The position numbers and the translations under genes were made by a program. From the NCBI RefSeq assembly GCF_004376845.1, contig NZ_SNUW01000003.1:248001-312000 (forward strand): a DNA stretch of 64,000 bases, written 5' to 3'. Positions within the stretch are counted from its first letter, which is position 1, and every line of letters starts with the position of its first letter. The stretch comes from Psychromonas algarum (GTDB lineage: Bacteria > Pseudomonadota > Gammaproteobacteria > Enterobacterales > Psychromonadaceae). Below the pieces are notes generated by a model. That model worked only from the letters and a program-made list of their open reading frames with translations, did not search any database and had not been told where the DNA came from. Below are positions 54,758 to 63,711 of the stretch, piece after piece.

Positions 54758-56047
54758 TTAACAAAGATAAGCTTTTGAAATAATAAATGAAAACTGACTA
54801 CCTTCACCAATGTTACTTTCAATATCTAACTCACTGTCATAATGGGATAGACCATGTTTCACAATCGACAACCCTAAACCAGAACCGCCAGTGTCACGAG
54901 ATCGAGATGCATCTACACGGTAAAAACGCTCAGTCAGATGTAAAATATGTTCAGGCGCAATACCATCTCCAGTATCCATTACACAAAAATAAGCTCCCTC
55001 AGGGATCCGTTTCCATAACACTTTAACATTGCCATTTTCAGGCGTGTAATTAATTGCGTTATAAACAAGATTCGCCATAATACTCCGTAATTGCATTTCA
55101 TCACCGACCACAGATAATTTAGGGTCCACAACAAAATTAATTGAAAGAGATTTTTTACGACCTAAAGCTATCGCTTCATTTTCTAACTGAGTTAATAAAA
55201 CAGCGGTATTAATACATTCATGGAAATCGACACTTGCAGCCCCTTCTATCTTAGATAAAGTCATCAACTGCTCAACTAAAGCACACATTCTTGCTGTTTG
55301 TTGTTCTAATACACGAACCGTCTTAAGTTGGCGCGGATCATCCTGAGCACTCATTTCCATTATTTCGATGTACCCTTGTAATACCGTTAAAGGGGTGCGT
55401 AATTCATGTGACACATTCGCCACAAAGTTACGTCTATTTTCATCCATTTGGCGGTAACTCGTCACATCACGAACGATCAATAAACGTTGGTCTTTTGCAT
55501 AGGGCATAACCCTAAACTCGAGTAACTTTTCACTATTAATAGGAGAAATAAGATCGAGAGGATCTTGATATGAATTACTACGTAAATATTCTACAAAATC
55601 AGGGTGTCGAATAAGATTGGTAATGTTTTCACCTGCATCTTCAGGCCACTTAAAACCTAATTGAAATTGTGCAAGGTGATTACACCAGACTATTTCTCCC
55701 TCTTTTTTAAACACCACAACCGCATCAGGTAACGCTTCAGATCCTTCACGGAAACGACTTATCACATTAGCTAAACTTTTATGACGCTTACGGTATCGTT
55801 GCTGCATATTATGAATACCGATGTACGCATGTTCCCACACCGATTTCCCAGGAGGTAATACAGTACTTTTACTGACCCATAACCAATCATTCAATTTTTT
55901 TAAAAAATAATAGTGCCAAGCAATATGCAACACTGTCGCCACTAATAAGAATTCAAGTAAGTGCCCAGTTAATAACCCTAAAATTACAACAGGGATATAA
56001 ACTAAACACATTGCCCAGAATAACTGCTTCCATGTATATACTTTCAA
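54758..56047 (-). CDS. phoR: Phosphate regulon sensor kinase PhoR
   Basis: PhoR phosphorylates PhoB when phosphate is scarce. The 429-residue protein has two N-terminal membrane helices (about 8-24 and 28-46), a PAS domain (about 95-195; D-A-V-V-V-F near 107), the H-box V-S-H-E-L-R-T-P-L-T near 213-222 with the phosphoaccepting His, the N-box L-V-Y-N-A-I-N-Y-T near 325, and G-D-G-I-A and G-G-S-G-L-G-L-S-I-V ATP-binding motifs. Length and layout match E. coli PhoR (431). It follows phoB by about 75 bp and is expected to be controlled through the Pho box before phoB. Confidence 0.96.
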   Translation of the reverse strand: MKVYTWKQLFWAMCLVYIPVVILGLLTGHLLEFLLVATVLHIAWHYYFLKKLNDWLWVSKSTVLPPGKSVWEHAYIGIHNMQQRYRKRHKSLANVISRFREGSEALPDAVVVFKKEGEIVWCNHLAQFQLGFKWPEDAGENITNLIRHPDFVEYLRSNSYQDPLDLISPINSEKLLEFRVMPYAKDQRLLIVRDVTSYRQMDENRRNFVANVSHELRTPLTVLQGYIEIMEMSAQDDPRQLKTVRVLEQQTARMCALVEQLMTLSKIEGAASVDFHECINTAVLLTQLENEAIALGRKKSLSINFVVDPKLSVVGDEMQLRSIMANLVYNAINYTPENGNVKVLWKRIPEGAYFCVMDTGDGIAPEHILHLTERFYRVDASRSRDTGGSGLGLSIVKHGLSHYDSELDIESNIGEGSQFSFIISKAYLC

Positions 56048-56121
56048 ATTAACACTCTATTTTATTTAATAAATTAAGTGAAAAACACCTTGATAAGCAA
56101 GTAGATATAAAAATATAGATG

Positions 56122-56805
56122 CTATGAGCGAGTTGAAAAACGGTAACCAGCCCCACGTACTGTTTGTACTAGGTGGTCATGGTCAGATAACGCCTTTCGT
56201 AAACGTCTAATATGTACATCAACAGTACGATCTTCAACATAAACATTCGTACCCCATACATTATTTAATAACTGCTCTCGACTATAAACTCGCTCAGGAT
56301 GCGTCATAAAAAAATGCAATAATTTAAATTCTGTTGGCCCCATATCTAACGGGGTATCACTTAATGTTGCTCGATGAGAAACAGGATCTAACTTCAAATT
56401 ACCCACTGTAAGCGTATCATCTAATGATGTTGGATTAACACGGCGCATAACTGTTTTTAAACGAGCCATTAATTCTTTAGGAGAAAAAGGTTTAGTAACA
56501 TAGTCATCTGCCCCATTCTCTAAACCACGCACTTTATCTTCTTCTTCACCTCGGGCAGTTAGCATAACGACAGGAATTTGACGTAAGATTTCATCTTGCT
56601 TCAAAAATTTTAACAATTGAATACCACTACCACCAGGAAACATCCAATCCAATAAAATCAAATCAGGGTATGGTTCATGTAATTGAGTTAATGCAGTCTG
56701 ATAATTATCAGCTTCTATTGTTTCATAGCCATGTTGTTCTAATACAAATACCAACATATCTCGGATGGTAACTTCATCTTCCACTACTAAAATTCGACTT
56801 GCCAT
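56122..56805 (-). CDS. phoB: Phosphate regulon response regulator PhoB
   Basis: PhoB binds Pho boxes when phosphorylated. The N-terminal receiver domain has the acidic pair E-D-E near residues 9-11, the phosphorylated Asp in L-L-D-W-M near 53, T/S and Lys 105-type residue in V-T-K-P-F. The C-terminal winged helix carries [12 protein letters not shown] near 200. The start [11 protein letters not shown] (56805) matches E. coli PhoB and is 227 residues long; a further in-frame ATG at 56820 lacks a ribosome site. A Pho box 54 bp upstream shows autoregulation. Confidence 0.96.
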   Translation of the reverse strand: MASRILVVEDEVTIRDMLVFVLEQHGYETIEADNYQTALTQLHEPYPDLILLDWMFPGGSGIQLLKFLKQDEILRQIPVVMLTARGEEEDKVRGLENGADDYVTKPFSPKELMARLKTVMRRVNPTSLDDTLTVGNLKLDPVSHRATLSDTPLDMGPTEFKLLHFFMTHPERVYSREQLLNNVWGTNVYVEDRTVDVHIRRLRKALSDHDHLVQTVRGAGYRFSTRS

Positions 56806-56842
56806 ATAGATTGATTCCATTCATATAAAATTAAGAGAGTGC

Positions 56843-56876
56843 ATTATCGAACCCTATTATGACATTTATATTACAG
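56843..56876 (-). promoter_or_regulatory. Pho box and promoter of phoB
   Basis: On the minus strand, 56876-56859 reads CTGTAATATAAATGTCAT, matching 16 of 18 Pho-box positions. Ten bases downstream is GATAAT, a good -10 at 56848-56843. The spacing is the same as at pstC, which supports both. Confidence 0.85.
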
Positions 56877-57017
56877 ATATAAACAAACCGTCATAAAAGT
56901 TACCTGTTTTTTTAATCTCAAAAAAATCATCTTCTTTATACGATTTGCTTAAAATTCCTTTACACTGCTAACATTAATCAAATTCATTCAATTCGGCTAT
57001 TTGAAAAAGGGTCTTTC

Positions 57018-57926
57018 ATGTTTTTTAAAAATCTACAAGTTTATCGCTTTACACGTCCTATGGAACAAGATGACAACACATTAGAAAGTAACCTAGAAGA
57101 GTTTAAATTTAAACCTTGTGGCAGTCAGGATATATCAAAATTAGGCTGGGTTTTTCCAATGGGGAAAAGTGGTAGCATGTACACGCATATCCATCAAAAA
57201 CAAATTCTAATTTGCCTTAAGAAAGAAGAAAAAATGTTACCTGCAGGTGTCATTAAAGATCAACTTAATGAACGTGTTGAAGCTATTGAATTAGAGCAAG
57301 GTAGAGCACTTAAGAAAAAAGAAAAAGATAGTTTAAAAGATGACATCATCATGCAATTATTACCACGCGCTTTTAGCCGTACATCGCAAACATTTGCATG
57401 GATTGATAACGAAACAAATATGCTATACGTTGATTGCTCCTCTGCACGTAAAGCTGAAGAATTAATCTCATTATTACGTAAAACATTAGGTAGCTTGCCT
57501 GTTGTACCCGTGCAACTGCAAAATCAAACTGACGTTGTCATGACTGATTGGTTAGTAGAAGGAAATATTCCAGCTAACTTCAAACTAGAAGACGAAGCTG
57601 AGCTTTGTTCTGCATTAGAAGGTGGCGGTATTATTCTTTGCAAACAACAAGACCTATTATCAGAAGAAATAAAAATTCACTTAAGCTCAGATAAGTTTGT
57701 AACAAAATTAGCACTGAATTGGGCTGATAGTATTTCTTTTGTTATCGGTGAAGAGTTTGCGTTAAAACGCCTTAAGTTTTCAGACGTATTACAAGAACAA
57801 AATGAACATATTGAAGCAGATGATTTTGCGGCACGTTTTGATGCGGACTTTATATTGATGACCGGAGAAGTAAAACAGTTGGTTCCCTCGCTAGTTGAAC
57901 TATTTGGCGGCGAGCAAACACTTTAA
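57018..57926 (+). CDS. rdgC: Recombination-associated protein RdgC
   Basis: The 302-residue protein begins M-F-F-K-N-L-Q-V-Y-R-F-T and contains W-V-F-P-M near 48, the typical start of RdgC. It forms a DNA-encircling ring dimer that restrains RecA in E. coli (303 residues). Single gene with an AGGGT ribosome site, divergent from phoB and ended by a good terminator. Length and N-terminus make the call secure. Confidence 0.95.
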   Translation: MFFKNLQVYRFTRPMEQDDNTLESNLEEFKFKPCGSQDISKLGWVFPMGKSGSMYTHIHQKQILICLKKEEKMLPAGVIKDQLNERVEAIELEQGRALKKKEKDSLKDDIIMQLLPRAFSRTSQTFAWIDNETNMLYVDCSSARKAEELISLLRKTLGSLPVVPVQLQNQTDVVMTDWLVEGNIPANFKLEDEAELCSALEGGGIILCKQQDLLSEEIKIHLSSDKFVTKLALNWADSISFVIGEEFALKRLKFSDVLQEQNEHIEADDFAARFDADFILMTGEVKQLVPSLVELFGGEQTL

Positions 57927-57942
57927 TAGGTCATCAAACCTC

Positions 57943-57981
57943 AAGCCCAGCTTGTATTACTTATTACAGTTGGGCTTTTTT
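57943..57981 (+). terminator. Terminator after rdgC
   Basis: The stem AAGCCCA / TGGGCTT encloses a loop of 21 bases partly able to pair, followed by four T after the last stem base. It lies 17 bp after rdgC. Confidence 0.75.
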
Positions 57982-58036
57982 GGGGCATTTCAGACTTTAA
58001 AAATTCCTTTATATTTTGCTTTCATATACCCCCTTT

Positions 58037-59041
58037 TCACCTACCTCCTAGAGTAATTGATGATATACGAGGCATTATTTTATGAAAAAGTTTAGCAAAA
58101 AATATAGACAAAAAAACCGTAATAACAGGTGCCAAGAACCAGTAAATATAATATGGAATATCAACAGGTATCTTTTTAAAAGCAATCCATAAAAGTAATA
58201 TTATTGGTCCATGTACAAGAAAGGTAAAAAAACTATTGGCGCTGTTTTTATATAAAAACACATTTAGTTTTGTATTTATGATTAATGACATTAATGGCCA
58301 AACTAAAAATGGCGATAATAATCTAAATACCTCTATATTTTGAATATTAAATAAAACAATTGCCAAGCAATATAAGATAAATAACAAAAGTAGTAACTTT
58401 GCATATTTATCTAAATAGGTTAGAGACCAACCTTGTGTAGCTGCTAACCCTCCAATATAAAAGCTTACTAACATAGTATTTCTCAGAATCAATGAGCCAT
58501 CAAAATTAAAATAATAAACAATCAATACAATAATCAATCCCAAATATGGAATGCGCTTCAATAATAGCCCCAATATAGGTGCTAATAGTGATACAGCAAA
58601 TAAATCTCTAAGAAAATTAAGAGGATAGTTTGCAGGGGTACTAAAAAGTCCAGTTAAAGCATTCGTCCAATTTAGTAGATTAAATGGATAAAGCTCAACT
58701 GAAAAATCGTGCGATAGAAAGTTAAATTTTTGTGATAAATAAATAGCGATAACAAATGGGATGTTCCAAATAACAAGTGGTATAAATATAGACTTTGATT
58801 TATTAAGTAATAATTGAAAAGGTTGTAGATAAAGGCTAGATTTAAACAATAAAAAACCAGAAATAACAGTTAACATTGGAACTGTTGACCTAAAAACACC
58901 ATGAGAGAAAAATGCTTTGATAAAATCAAATAAAGTACTTAATTCATTTAATGGCTGAGATGGTGGTAAATGAAGAATAATAATACCAATAACCATGAAA
59001 TACCTTGTAGACCATATTCGCTCACTTATTTTTCTATTCAA
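58037..59041 (-). CDS. Acyltransferase family 3 membrane protein
   Basis: A 334-residue protein with about ten membrane helices. The family-3 features are R-Y-F-M-V-I-G-I-I-I-L-H near 13-24 (with the catalytic His) and R-S-T-V-P-M-L-T-V-I-S-G-F near 51-63. It has the same plan as the acyltransferase at 33644-34669 and shares segments such as L-R-D-L-F and the region before the C-terminus, so the two are paralogues. It is not in an obvious polysaccharide operon here; its substrate may be LPS or the EPS made elsewhere in this window. It is AT-rich relative to its neighbours. Confidence 0.82.
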   Translation of the reverse strand: MNRKISERIWSTRYFMVIGIIILHLPPSQPLNELSTLFDFIKAFFSHGVFRSTVPMLTVISGFLLFKSSLYLQPFQLLLNKSKSIFIPLVIWNIPFVIAIYLSQKFNFLSHDFSVELYPFNLLNWTNALTGLFSTPANYPLNFLRDLFAVSLLAPILGLLLKRIPYLGLIIVLIVYYFNFDGSLILRNTMLVSFYIGGLAATQGWSLTYLDKYAKLLLLLFILYCLAIVLFNIQNIEVFRLLSPFLVWPLMSLIINTKLNVFLYKNSANSFFTFLVHGPIILLLWIAFKKIPVDIPYYIYWFLAPVITVFLSIFFAKLFHKIMPRISSITLGGR

Positions 59042-59463
59042 AATTTTCTCCAGAAATCACTAAGTGTTTAAACACAATACATCAAAAAAACATAAAAACA
59101 AAGTTCAGGGCAATACCTCCCTAGGTGATTTTAAATTAAAATGCTGTTAATCAATATTAGGACGGGACGAATACTTCTTAATTTAACAACCAAACAAGGG
59201 GGAACACTATAATTTTTAACCCTTCAATCAACAGTTCTACTTCTATTTTTAGATTATTTTATTAAATAATTGTATCTTTAAACTTTTCAAGTTAGGTGCT
59301 TCCCTCCCCCTCTATTTAATTCAGCTAAATAGCCCAATATTTATAAATCTAATCATCCATTAAAAATATTTATTTATTATTTTCAATCAATGATCCTCAG
59401 TTAAATTATCTGGTAGAATTATCACTAGCTATCCTCCCCTTTTTATCTATATAGAGTGAACAC
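59042..59463. other. Intergenic region between acyltransferase gene and purT, no gene seen
   Basis: The 422-bp divergent region must contain the promoters of both flanking genes. I found no open frame, riboswitch or PurR-type operator that I could support. It is strongly AT-rich with short poly-A and poly-T runs. Confidence 0.55.
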
Positions 59464-60654
59464 ATGACGGTTTCAATTTTAGGTACGGCAACATCAAACA
59501 GCGCGACTAAAGCATTATTATTAGGCTCAGGTGAATTAGGAAAAGAAGTTGCGATCGAGCTGCAACGTTTTGGTATTGAAGTGATTGCAGCGGACAGTTA
59601 CGTAAATGCACCTGCAATGCAAATAGCACACCGTTCACACGTGGTTAGCATGCTTGATGGGCAACGCTTAGAAGAAATTATCCGCTTAGAAAAACCAGAC
59701 TTCATCATTCCTGAAGTAGAAGCGATTGCAACCGATACATTATTAGCATTAGAAGCTGATGGATTTAATGTTGTACCAAGTGCACGAGCAACTAAACTAA
59801 CGATGGATAGAGAAGGTATCCGTCGCTTAGCAGCCGAAACATTAGGGGTAACAACCTCTCCTTATATTTTTGCTGATACTAAAGAAGAGTATTTACAAGC
59901 AGTAAAAGAGATTGGTCAACCTTGTGTCATTAAGCCAGTGATGAGCAGTTCAGGTAAAGGTCAGAGTGTTGTAAAAACTGATGCTGATTTAGATCATTCA
60001 TGGACTTATTCTCAAGAAGGTGGCCGCACAGGCGAAGGCCGAATTATTATTGAAGGTTTTGTACCATTTGATTATGAGATTACCTTATTAACAGTCAGTG
60101 CAATAGATGGGATTCATTTCTGTGCACCTATCGGACATCGCCAAGAAGATGGTGATTACCGCGAATCATGGCAACCACAAGTAATGTCAGATAAAGCATT
60201 ACAGCAAGCTCAAGAGATAGCAACAAAAGTGGTGACAGAGCTTGGTGGATTTGGTCTATTTGGCATGGAATTTTTTGTTAAAGGTGATCAAGTTTATTTT
60301 AGTGAAGTTTCACCTCGCCCACATGACACTGGTTTAGTTACACTTATTTCTCAAGATCTATCAGAGTTTGCATTACATGTGCGTGCCATTTTAGGCTTCC
60401 CAATTGGTGAAATAACACAATTCGGCCCTTCTGCTTCTAGCGTTATTCTAGGCAATGGGGTATCACAAGACCTTAAATTTGAGAATGTTGCAACTGCTTT
60501 AGGGAAAGTCACAGGATCGCAAATTCGTTTATTTGCTAAACCTAATATCAATGGCGGGCGTCGTTTAGGTGTGGCTATCACTCGTGGTGAAAGTATTGAA
60601 CAAGCAGTTAACAATGCAAAATCAGTGAGTAACACAGTTAATATCATCTATTAA
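59464..60654 (+). CDS. purT: Formate-dependent phosphoribosylglycinamide formyltransferase PurT
   Basis: PurT makes formyl-GAR from GAR, formate and ATP, the third step of purine synthesis. The 396-residue ATP-grasp enzyme has [10 protein letters not shown] near 20-29, [10 protein letters not shown] near 158-167 (ATP loop) and [10 protein letters not shown] near 281-290 (metal and phosphate binding). Length is close to E. coli PurT (392). It is a single gene with a strong terminator. Confidence 0.97.
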   Translation: MTVSILGTATSNSATKALLLGSGELGKEVAIELQRFGIEVIAADSYVNAPAMQIAHRSHVVSMLDGQRLEEIIRLEKPDFIIPEVEAIATDTLLALEADGFNVVPSARATKLTMDREGIRRLAAETLGVTTSPYIFADTKEEYLQAVKEIGQPCVIKPVMSSSGKGQSVVKTDADLDHSWTYSQEGGRTGEGRIIIEGFVPFDYEITLLTVSAIDGIHFCAPIGHRQEDGDYRESWQPQVMSDKALQQAQEIATKVVTELGGFGLFGMEFFVKGDQVYFSEVSPRPHDTGLVTLISQDLSEFALHVRAILGFPIGEITQFGPSASSVILGNGVSQDLKFENVATALGKVTGSQIRLFAKPNINGGRRLGVAITRGESIEQAVNNAKSVSNTVNIIY

Positions 60655-60720
60655 TTAAGCGTTTATATTCATTCGCTAAACCTTAGATATAATAGATCTC
60701 CTTCTTCTACAATATTTATC

Positions 60721-60757
60721 AAGGCAATATCATCACATTGATATTGCCTTTTTTTAT
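60721..60757 (+). terminator. Terminator after purT
   Basis: A 12-bp stem AAGGCAATATCA with exact complement and a 6-nt loop is followed by seven T. It lies about 65 bp after the purT stop. Confidence 0.92.
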
Positions 60758-60853
60758 TACGTGAAAAACAAAACCACCAAAACTGCTTGCTAAACAAACA
60801 CAAAAAATAAGCATAAAATTCAAATTAAGCTTGATAAGTAATCAAAATAATAC

Positions 60854-60873
60854 TACTGTTGTTTTACACAGTG
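60854..60873 (+). promoter_or_regulatory. LexA box upstream of sulA-like gene
   Basis: The site reads TACTGTTGTTTTACACAGTG, with the CTGT-N8-ACAG core intact. It ends 22 bp before the start codon, so it would block the promoter. This is strong evidence of SOS control. Confidence 0.88.
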
Positions 60874-60895
60874 TTTATTTATACAGGTTATTATT

Positions 60896-61312
60896 ATGAT
60901 ATCGACATTAATCAAAACAACACAAACTAACTCATATGTATTACCGAATTATGATCTTAAAACAGCAAAAGCAAACTCATTAGTTAATGTGCACTATCAA
61001 CAAAATGATTATCAGGCATTATTAGCTCAATTACAGAATGGGAATGATCAAGGTTGGATTTTATTTTTAGCACCTCCAGGTAAACCAAATACGCAATTCT
61101 TTCAACAAGCAGGCATTAATAAAAATAGAGTATTAATGATTGATTCAAATAAAGTAAACGATAATTTAGCGCTATTATCTACACTATTACAGAGTAACAA
61201 TTACTGTACTGTTGTGACTTGGGTAAATGAACTATCAGAAGAAGCACGCTCTCTAATTGAGAAAGATGCAGAATCAACGAATACTAGTTGTTTTATTTAC
61301 TGCAAGCACTAA
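60896..61312 (+). CDS. sulA: SulA-like SOS cell division inhibitor
   Basis: The 138-residue protein resembles SulA: G-W-I-L-F-L-A-P-P-G-K-P near 53-64 followed by F-F-Q-Q-A-G-I-N-K-N-R-V-L near 67-80, the region corresponding to the FtsZ-binding part of SulA. SulA blocks FtsZ polymerisation during the SOS response. It is shorter than E. coli SulA (169) but has a near-ideal LexA box just upstream. The identity rests on the combination; sequence similarity alone is modest. Confidence 0.8.
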   Translation: MISTLIKTTQTNSYVLPNYDLKTAKANSLVNVHYQQNDYQALLAQLQNGNDQGWILFLAPPGKPNTQFFQQAGINKNRVLMIDSNKVNDNLALLSTLLQSNNYCTVVTWVNELSEEARSLIEKDAESTNTSCFIYCKH

Positions 61313-61435
61313 ACACATCGATATTAAGTTTATGCAGCATTTTAAGAGATTGTAATAAAAAATGTATTCATCTTATTTAATTACTAACAAAACTACATTT
61401 TTATTTTGAACACTAGTTAACGAGGAATATATACT

Positions 61436-61462
61436 ATGCTATTACTTAATTATGTTAATTAA
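61436..61462 (+). CDS. Possible 8-codon leader ORF
   Basis: A GAGG ribosome site precedes an ATG that opens only eight sense codons (M-L-L-L-N-Y-V-N). Its stop overlaps the start of the longer ORF at 61452. It might couple translation, or be the real start of a gene with a frameshift. Confidence 0.25.
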   Translation: MLLLNYVN

Positions 61463-61610
61463 GAAAATGATAATGAGAAACATAATAATAAGTTTACTTA
61501 GTACTTTTGCAGGTATTAAACAAAATCGATTACTACAAAATAAACTGTATCGACTCCTCGAAGAAGAAAATTTAACCTCTTCAATTGAAAATCCTTGTAC
61601 CGTTCTTTAA
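61452..61610 (+). CDS. Possible 52-residue small protein downstream of sulA
   Basis: This open frame is not recognised. It has a basic N-terminus (M-L-I-K-K-M), a short hydrophobic stretch (I-I-I-S-L-L-S-T-F-A at about 11-20) and a charged C-terminal part with L-Y-R-L-L-E-E-E-N near 32-40. It begins within an 8-codon ORF that has the better ribosome site. Small amphipathic or membrane peptides beside SOS genes can be toxins, but nothing specific supports that here. It may be noncoding. Confidence 0.35.
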   Translation: MLIKKMIMRNIIISLLSTFAGIKQNRLLQNKLYRLLEEENLTSSIENPCTVL

Positions 61611-61787
61611 TTTAGGAAGGGTAAATAAATAATTGAAAAATGTTAGTACTAATACTTTCAAGCACCATTTCAACACAAGTACTCTATGTCATGAAAAGCA
61701 GCTTCTGCACCATAACTGCTTATTCTTTTCCAAATAGCTGAATTATCAGTAAACAACTACACCGTTTTTATATCGCCTCAAAGCTCA

Positions 61788-61949
61788 AAATAATCACATT
61801 AAATAACTTATCTATTTCACTTATTAAAACAATCTGCTCCTTATTAGAAATTTCACATAGGAAACAAATGTTCACGTTGATTTTCACCTGAGTTGAATTG
61901 TTTTTTCAGCACAAAATTTAGGTGAAAATATTTAATGTTATTTGTATAA
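61788..61949 (-). repeat. MITE-like repeat with terminal inverted repeats, copy D
   Basis: The left end TAATCACATTAAATAA and the right end TTTAATGTTATTTGTATAA are imperfect inverted copies of each other. The interior is collinear with the reverse complement of 12465-12600, sharing blocks such as TTGAATTGTTTTTTC. It has no coding capacity. Size of about 160 bp fits a miniature inverted-repeat element. Confidence 0.55.
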
Positions 61950-61975
61950 GTGAATTTTCTGAATCAGATCTTAAA

Positions 61976-62010
61976 AATTAAAAAACCAATCTAATTTTAG
62001 ATTGGTTTTA
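61976..62010 (-). terminator. Terminator after cstA-like gene
   Basis: A 12-bp stem AAAACCAATCTA with exact complement and a 4-nt loop is followed on the minus strand by a T-rich tail. It ends the transporter transcript about 35 bp after its stop. Confidence 0.88.
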
Positions 62011-62043
62011 TATTGGGTACTTATTGATCACAGCATTAAAAGG

Positions 62044-63534
62044 TTAACTTTTTTGTACTGCAATACCATCATCATCTAAGCGTTCACCCTGTTCATTAAT
62101 AAACTGTGTATTTTTAGATTTATGAATAACATAAACAGTAATAGTCACCATAGCTAATACTCCAATAATAGTTGAAGTATGCATTGCTAAACCAAACCCT
62201 AATGTTGCATTATTTAATATAAAAGTAATAACAACTGTGGTCATAAACATAGCTGGTACCGTTGAAATCCAATGGAATTTATTATGGCGTACAAGATAAG
62301 CTGTTGCTGTCCATAACATCATTACTGCTGTTGTTTGATTAGCAAACCCAAAATAACGCCAGATTATGCCAAAATCAACTTGCGTTAAAATAGCGCCCAG
62401 AAGAAACAAAGGTAATGCCATAAATAAGCGATTGCGCATCGTTTTTTGTTCCATATTAAAATACTCGGCTAAAATTAAACGACTTGAACGAAATGCCGTA
62501 TCCCCCGAAGTGATCGGTAAAATAACCACACCTAAAAAGGCAAGAATACCGCCAAATACACCTAATAAACCAAATGATGCCCCATACACAACTGCACCCG
62601 GACCACCCGTTACAATAGCATCAGATAATGAGCCAACAGAACCAAAGAATGATAATGCAATTGCACACCAGATAAGAGCAATAACACCTTCACCGATCAT
62701 CGCACCATAAAAGACAAAACGTCCATTACCTTCATTTTCAAGGCAACGAGCCATTAATGGTGATTGTGTTGCATGAAATCCAGAAATAGCACCGCAAGCA
62801 ATGGTAATAAACAATGCAGGCCATAACGGTAAGTCATTTGGATTCATGTTCGTGAACATTTGACTCATTTCATAATCACCTAACAAAGTATGATCACTTG
62901 AGAAAACCACTGCAGCGATTAATCCTACAGACATGAAAATTAATAACGCACCAAAAAACGGATAAAAACGACCGATAATTTTATCTACAGGTACGATAGT
63001 TGCGACAATATAATAAGCAAAAATAATTGCCACCATCGACATCAACGATACCGTTATGTTGGTTTGCTCATTGATTAAATTAGTTAGCATGCCAGCAGGT
63101 GCTGATACAAAGACAACACCAACCAGTAGTAATAACACTAAAGCAAATATATTCATGAAGTGCTTAGCATTATTACCTAAGTATTTACCTGTGATCGATG
63201 GTACAGAGGCCCCACCATTTCGTACTGATAACATGCCAGAGAAATAGTCATGTACGCCACCAGCAAAGATGCAGCCAAAAACAATCCATAACATAGCTGC
63301 AGGACCGTATAAAGCCCCCATAATAGGACCAAAGATAGGTCCTACACCGGCAATATTAAGTAATTGAACTAAGTAAACTTTGGGAGTAGACATTGCTACG
63401 TAATCAACACCATCATGCTTTTCATAAGCAGGAGTTGTTCGATGATTTTTAATGCCAAATACTTTCTCTACAAAACGTCCATAAATAAAGTAACCACCAA
63501 GTAGCAGTGCCAAACAAAATAAAAACCAAAGCAT
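62044..63534 (-). CDS. cstA: CstA-family transporter, short form
   Basis: The 496-residue protein has about 13 membrane helices and the CstA pattern: N-I-A-G-V-G-P-I-F-G-P-I near 61-72, G-G-V-H-D-Y-F-S-G near 91, and G-D-T-A-F-R-S-S-R near 340. CstA proteins import pyruvate or peptides; the E. coli relatives BtsT and CstA have about 700 residues, so this lacks the C-terminal part. Three direct-repeat sites lie upstream and a BtsR-like regulator precedes the gene, which favours a pyruvate transporter under BtsSR-type control. Ribosome site AAAGGA is well placed. Confidence 0.88.
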   Translation of the reverse strand: MLWFLFCLALLLGGYFIYGRFVEKVFGIKNHRTTPAYEKHDGVDYVAMSTPKVYLVQLLNIAGVGPIFGPIMGALYGPAAMLWIVFGCIFAGGVHDYFSGMLSVRNGGASVPSITGKYLGNNAKHFMNIFALVLLLLVGVVFVSAPAGMLTNLINEQTNITVSLMSMVAIIFAYYIVATIVPVDKIIGRFYPFFGALLIFMSVGLIAAVVFSSDHTLLGDYEMSQMFTNMNPNDLPLWPALFITIACGAISGFHATQSPLMARCLENEGNGRFVFYGAMIGEGVIALIWCAIALSFFGSVGSLSDAIVTGGPGAVVYGASFGLLGVFGGILAFLGVVILPITSGDTAFRSSRLILAEYFNMEQKTMRNRLFMALPLFLLGAILTQVDFGIIWRYFGFANQTTAVMMLWTATAYLVRHNKFHWISTVPAMFMTTVVITFILNNATLGFGLAMHTSTIIGVLAMVTITVYVIHKSKNTQFINEQGERLDDDGIAVQKS

Positions 63535-63570
63535 GATTAAATCCTTTTAAATAATAAATTAGAGGATTGC

Positions 63571-63576
63571 ACTATA
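63571..63576 (-). promoter_or_regulatory. Candidate -10 of cstA-like gene
   Basis: TATAGT on the minus strand, 37 bp before the start codon, with the nearest regulator site about 35 bp further upstream. The -35 is poor, in keeping with an activator-dependent promoter. Confidence 0.4.
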
Positions 63577-63610
63577 AAGTTTTGATTTTAAATCGCAGTT
63601 GATAATTAAT

Positions 63611-63658
63611 TGAGTGGTCGGATAAGCATTTAAACGGTCGATATTACTTTTAAGTGGT
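63611..63658 (-). promoter_or_regulatory. Three LytTR-type (BtsR-like) binding sites, 20 bp apart
   Basis: On the minus strand ACCACTTA (63658-63651), ACCGTTTA (63638-63631) and ACCACTCA (63618-63611) lie exactly 20 bp apart. Two match the E. coli BtsR consensus ACC(G/A)CT(C/T)A fully and one has a single change. LytTR regulators bind direct repeats about two helical turns apart. They sit 77-124 bp before the transporter start. Confidence 0.8.
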
Positions 63659-63671
63659 TTTAAACATAAGT

Positions 63672-63702
63672 AACCTCAGTTCCATTCGTCAGAACTGAGG
63701 TT
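63672..63702 (-). terminator. Terminator after LytTR regulator gene
   Basis: A 10-bp stem AACCTCAGTT with exact complement encloses 11 bases. The T-tail on the minus strand is short and broken, so strength is uncertain. It follows the regulator stop by about 10 bp. Confidence 0.6.
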
Positions 63703-63711
63703 CTGTAGTCA

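Noticed and set aside
56806-56820. PhoB start five codons upstream
   Set aside because: No ribosome site, and the residues before M-A-S-R-I-L-V are absent from PhoB proteins.
59042-59463. Riboswitch or PurR operator between the acyltransferase gene and purT
   Set aside because: GGAC- and GCCC-containing pieces looked suggestive but lack the order and pairing of any known aptamer, and no PurR-like palindrome was found.
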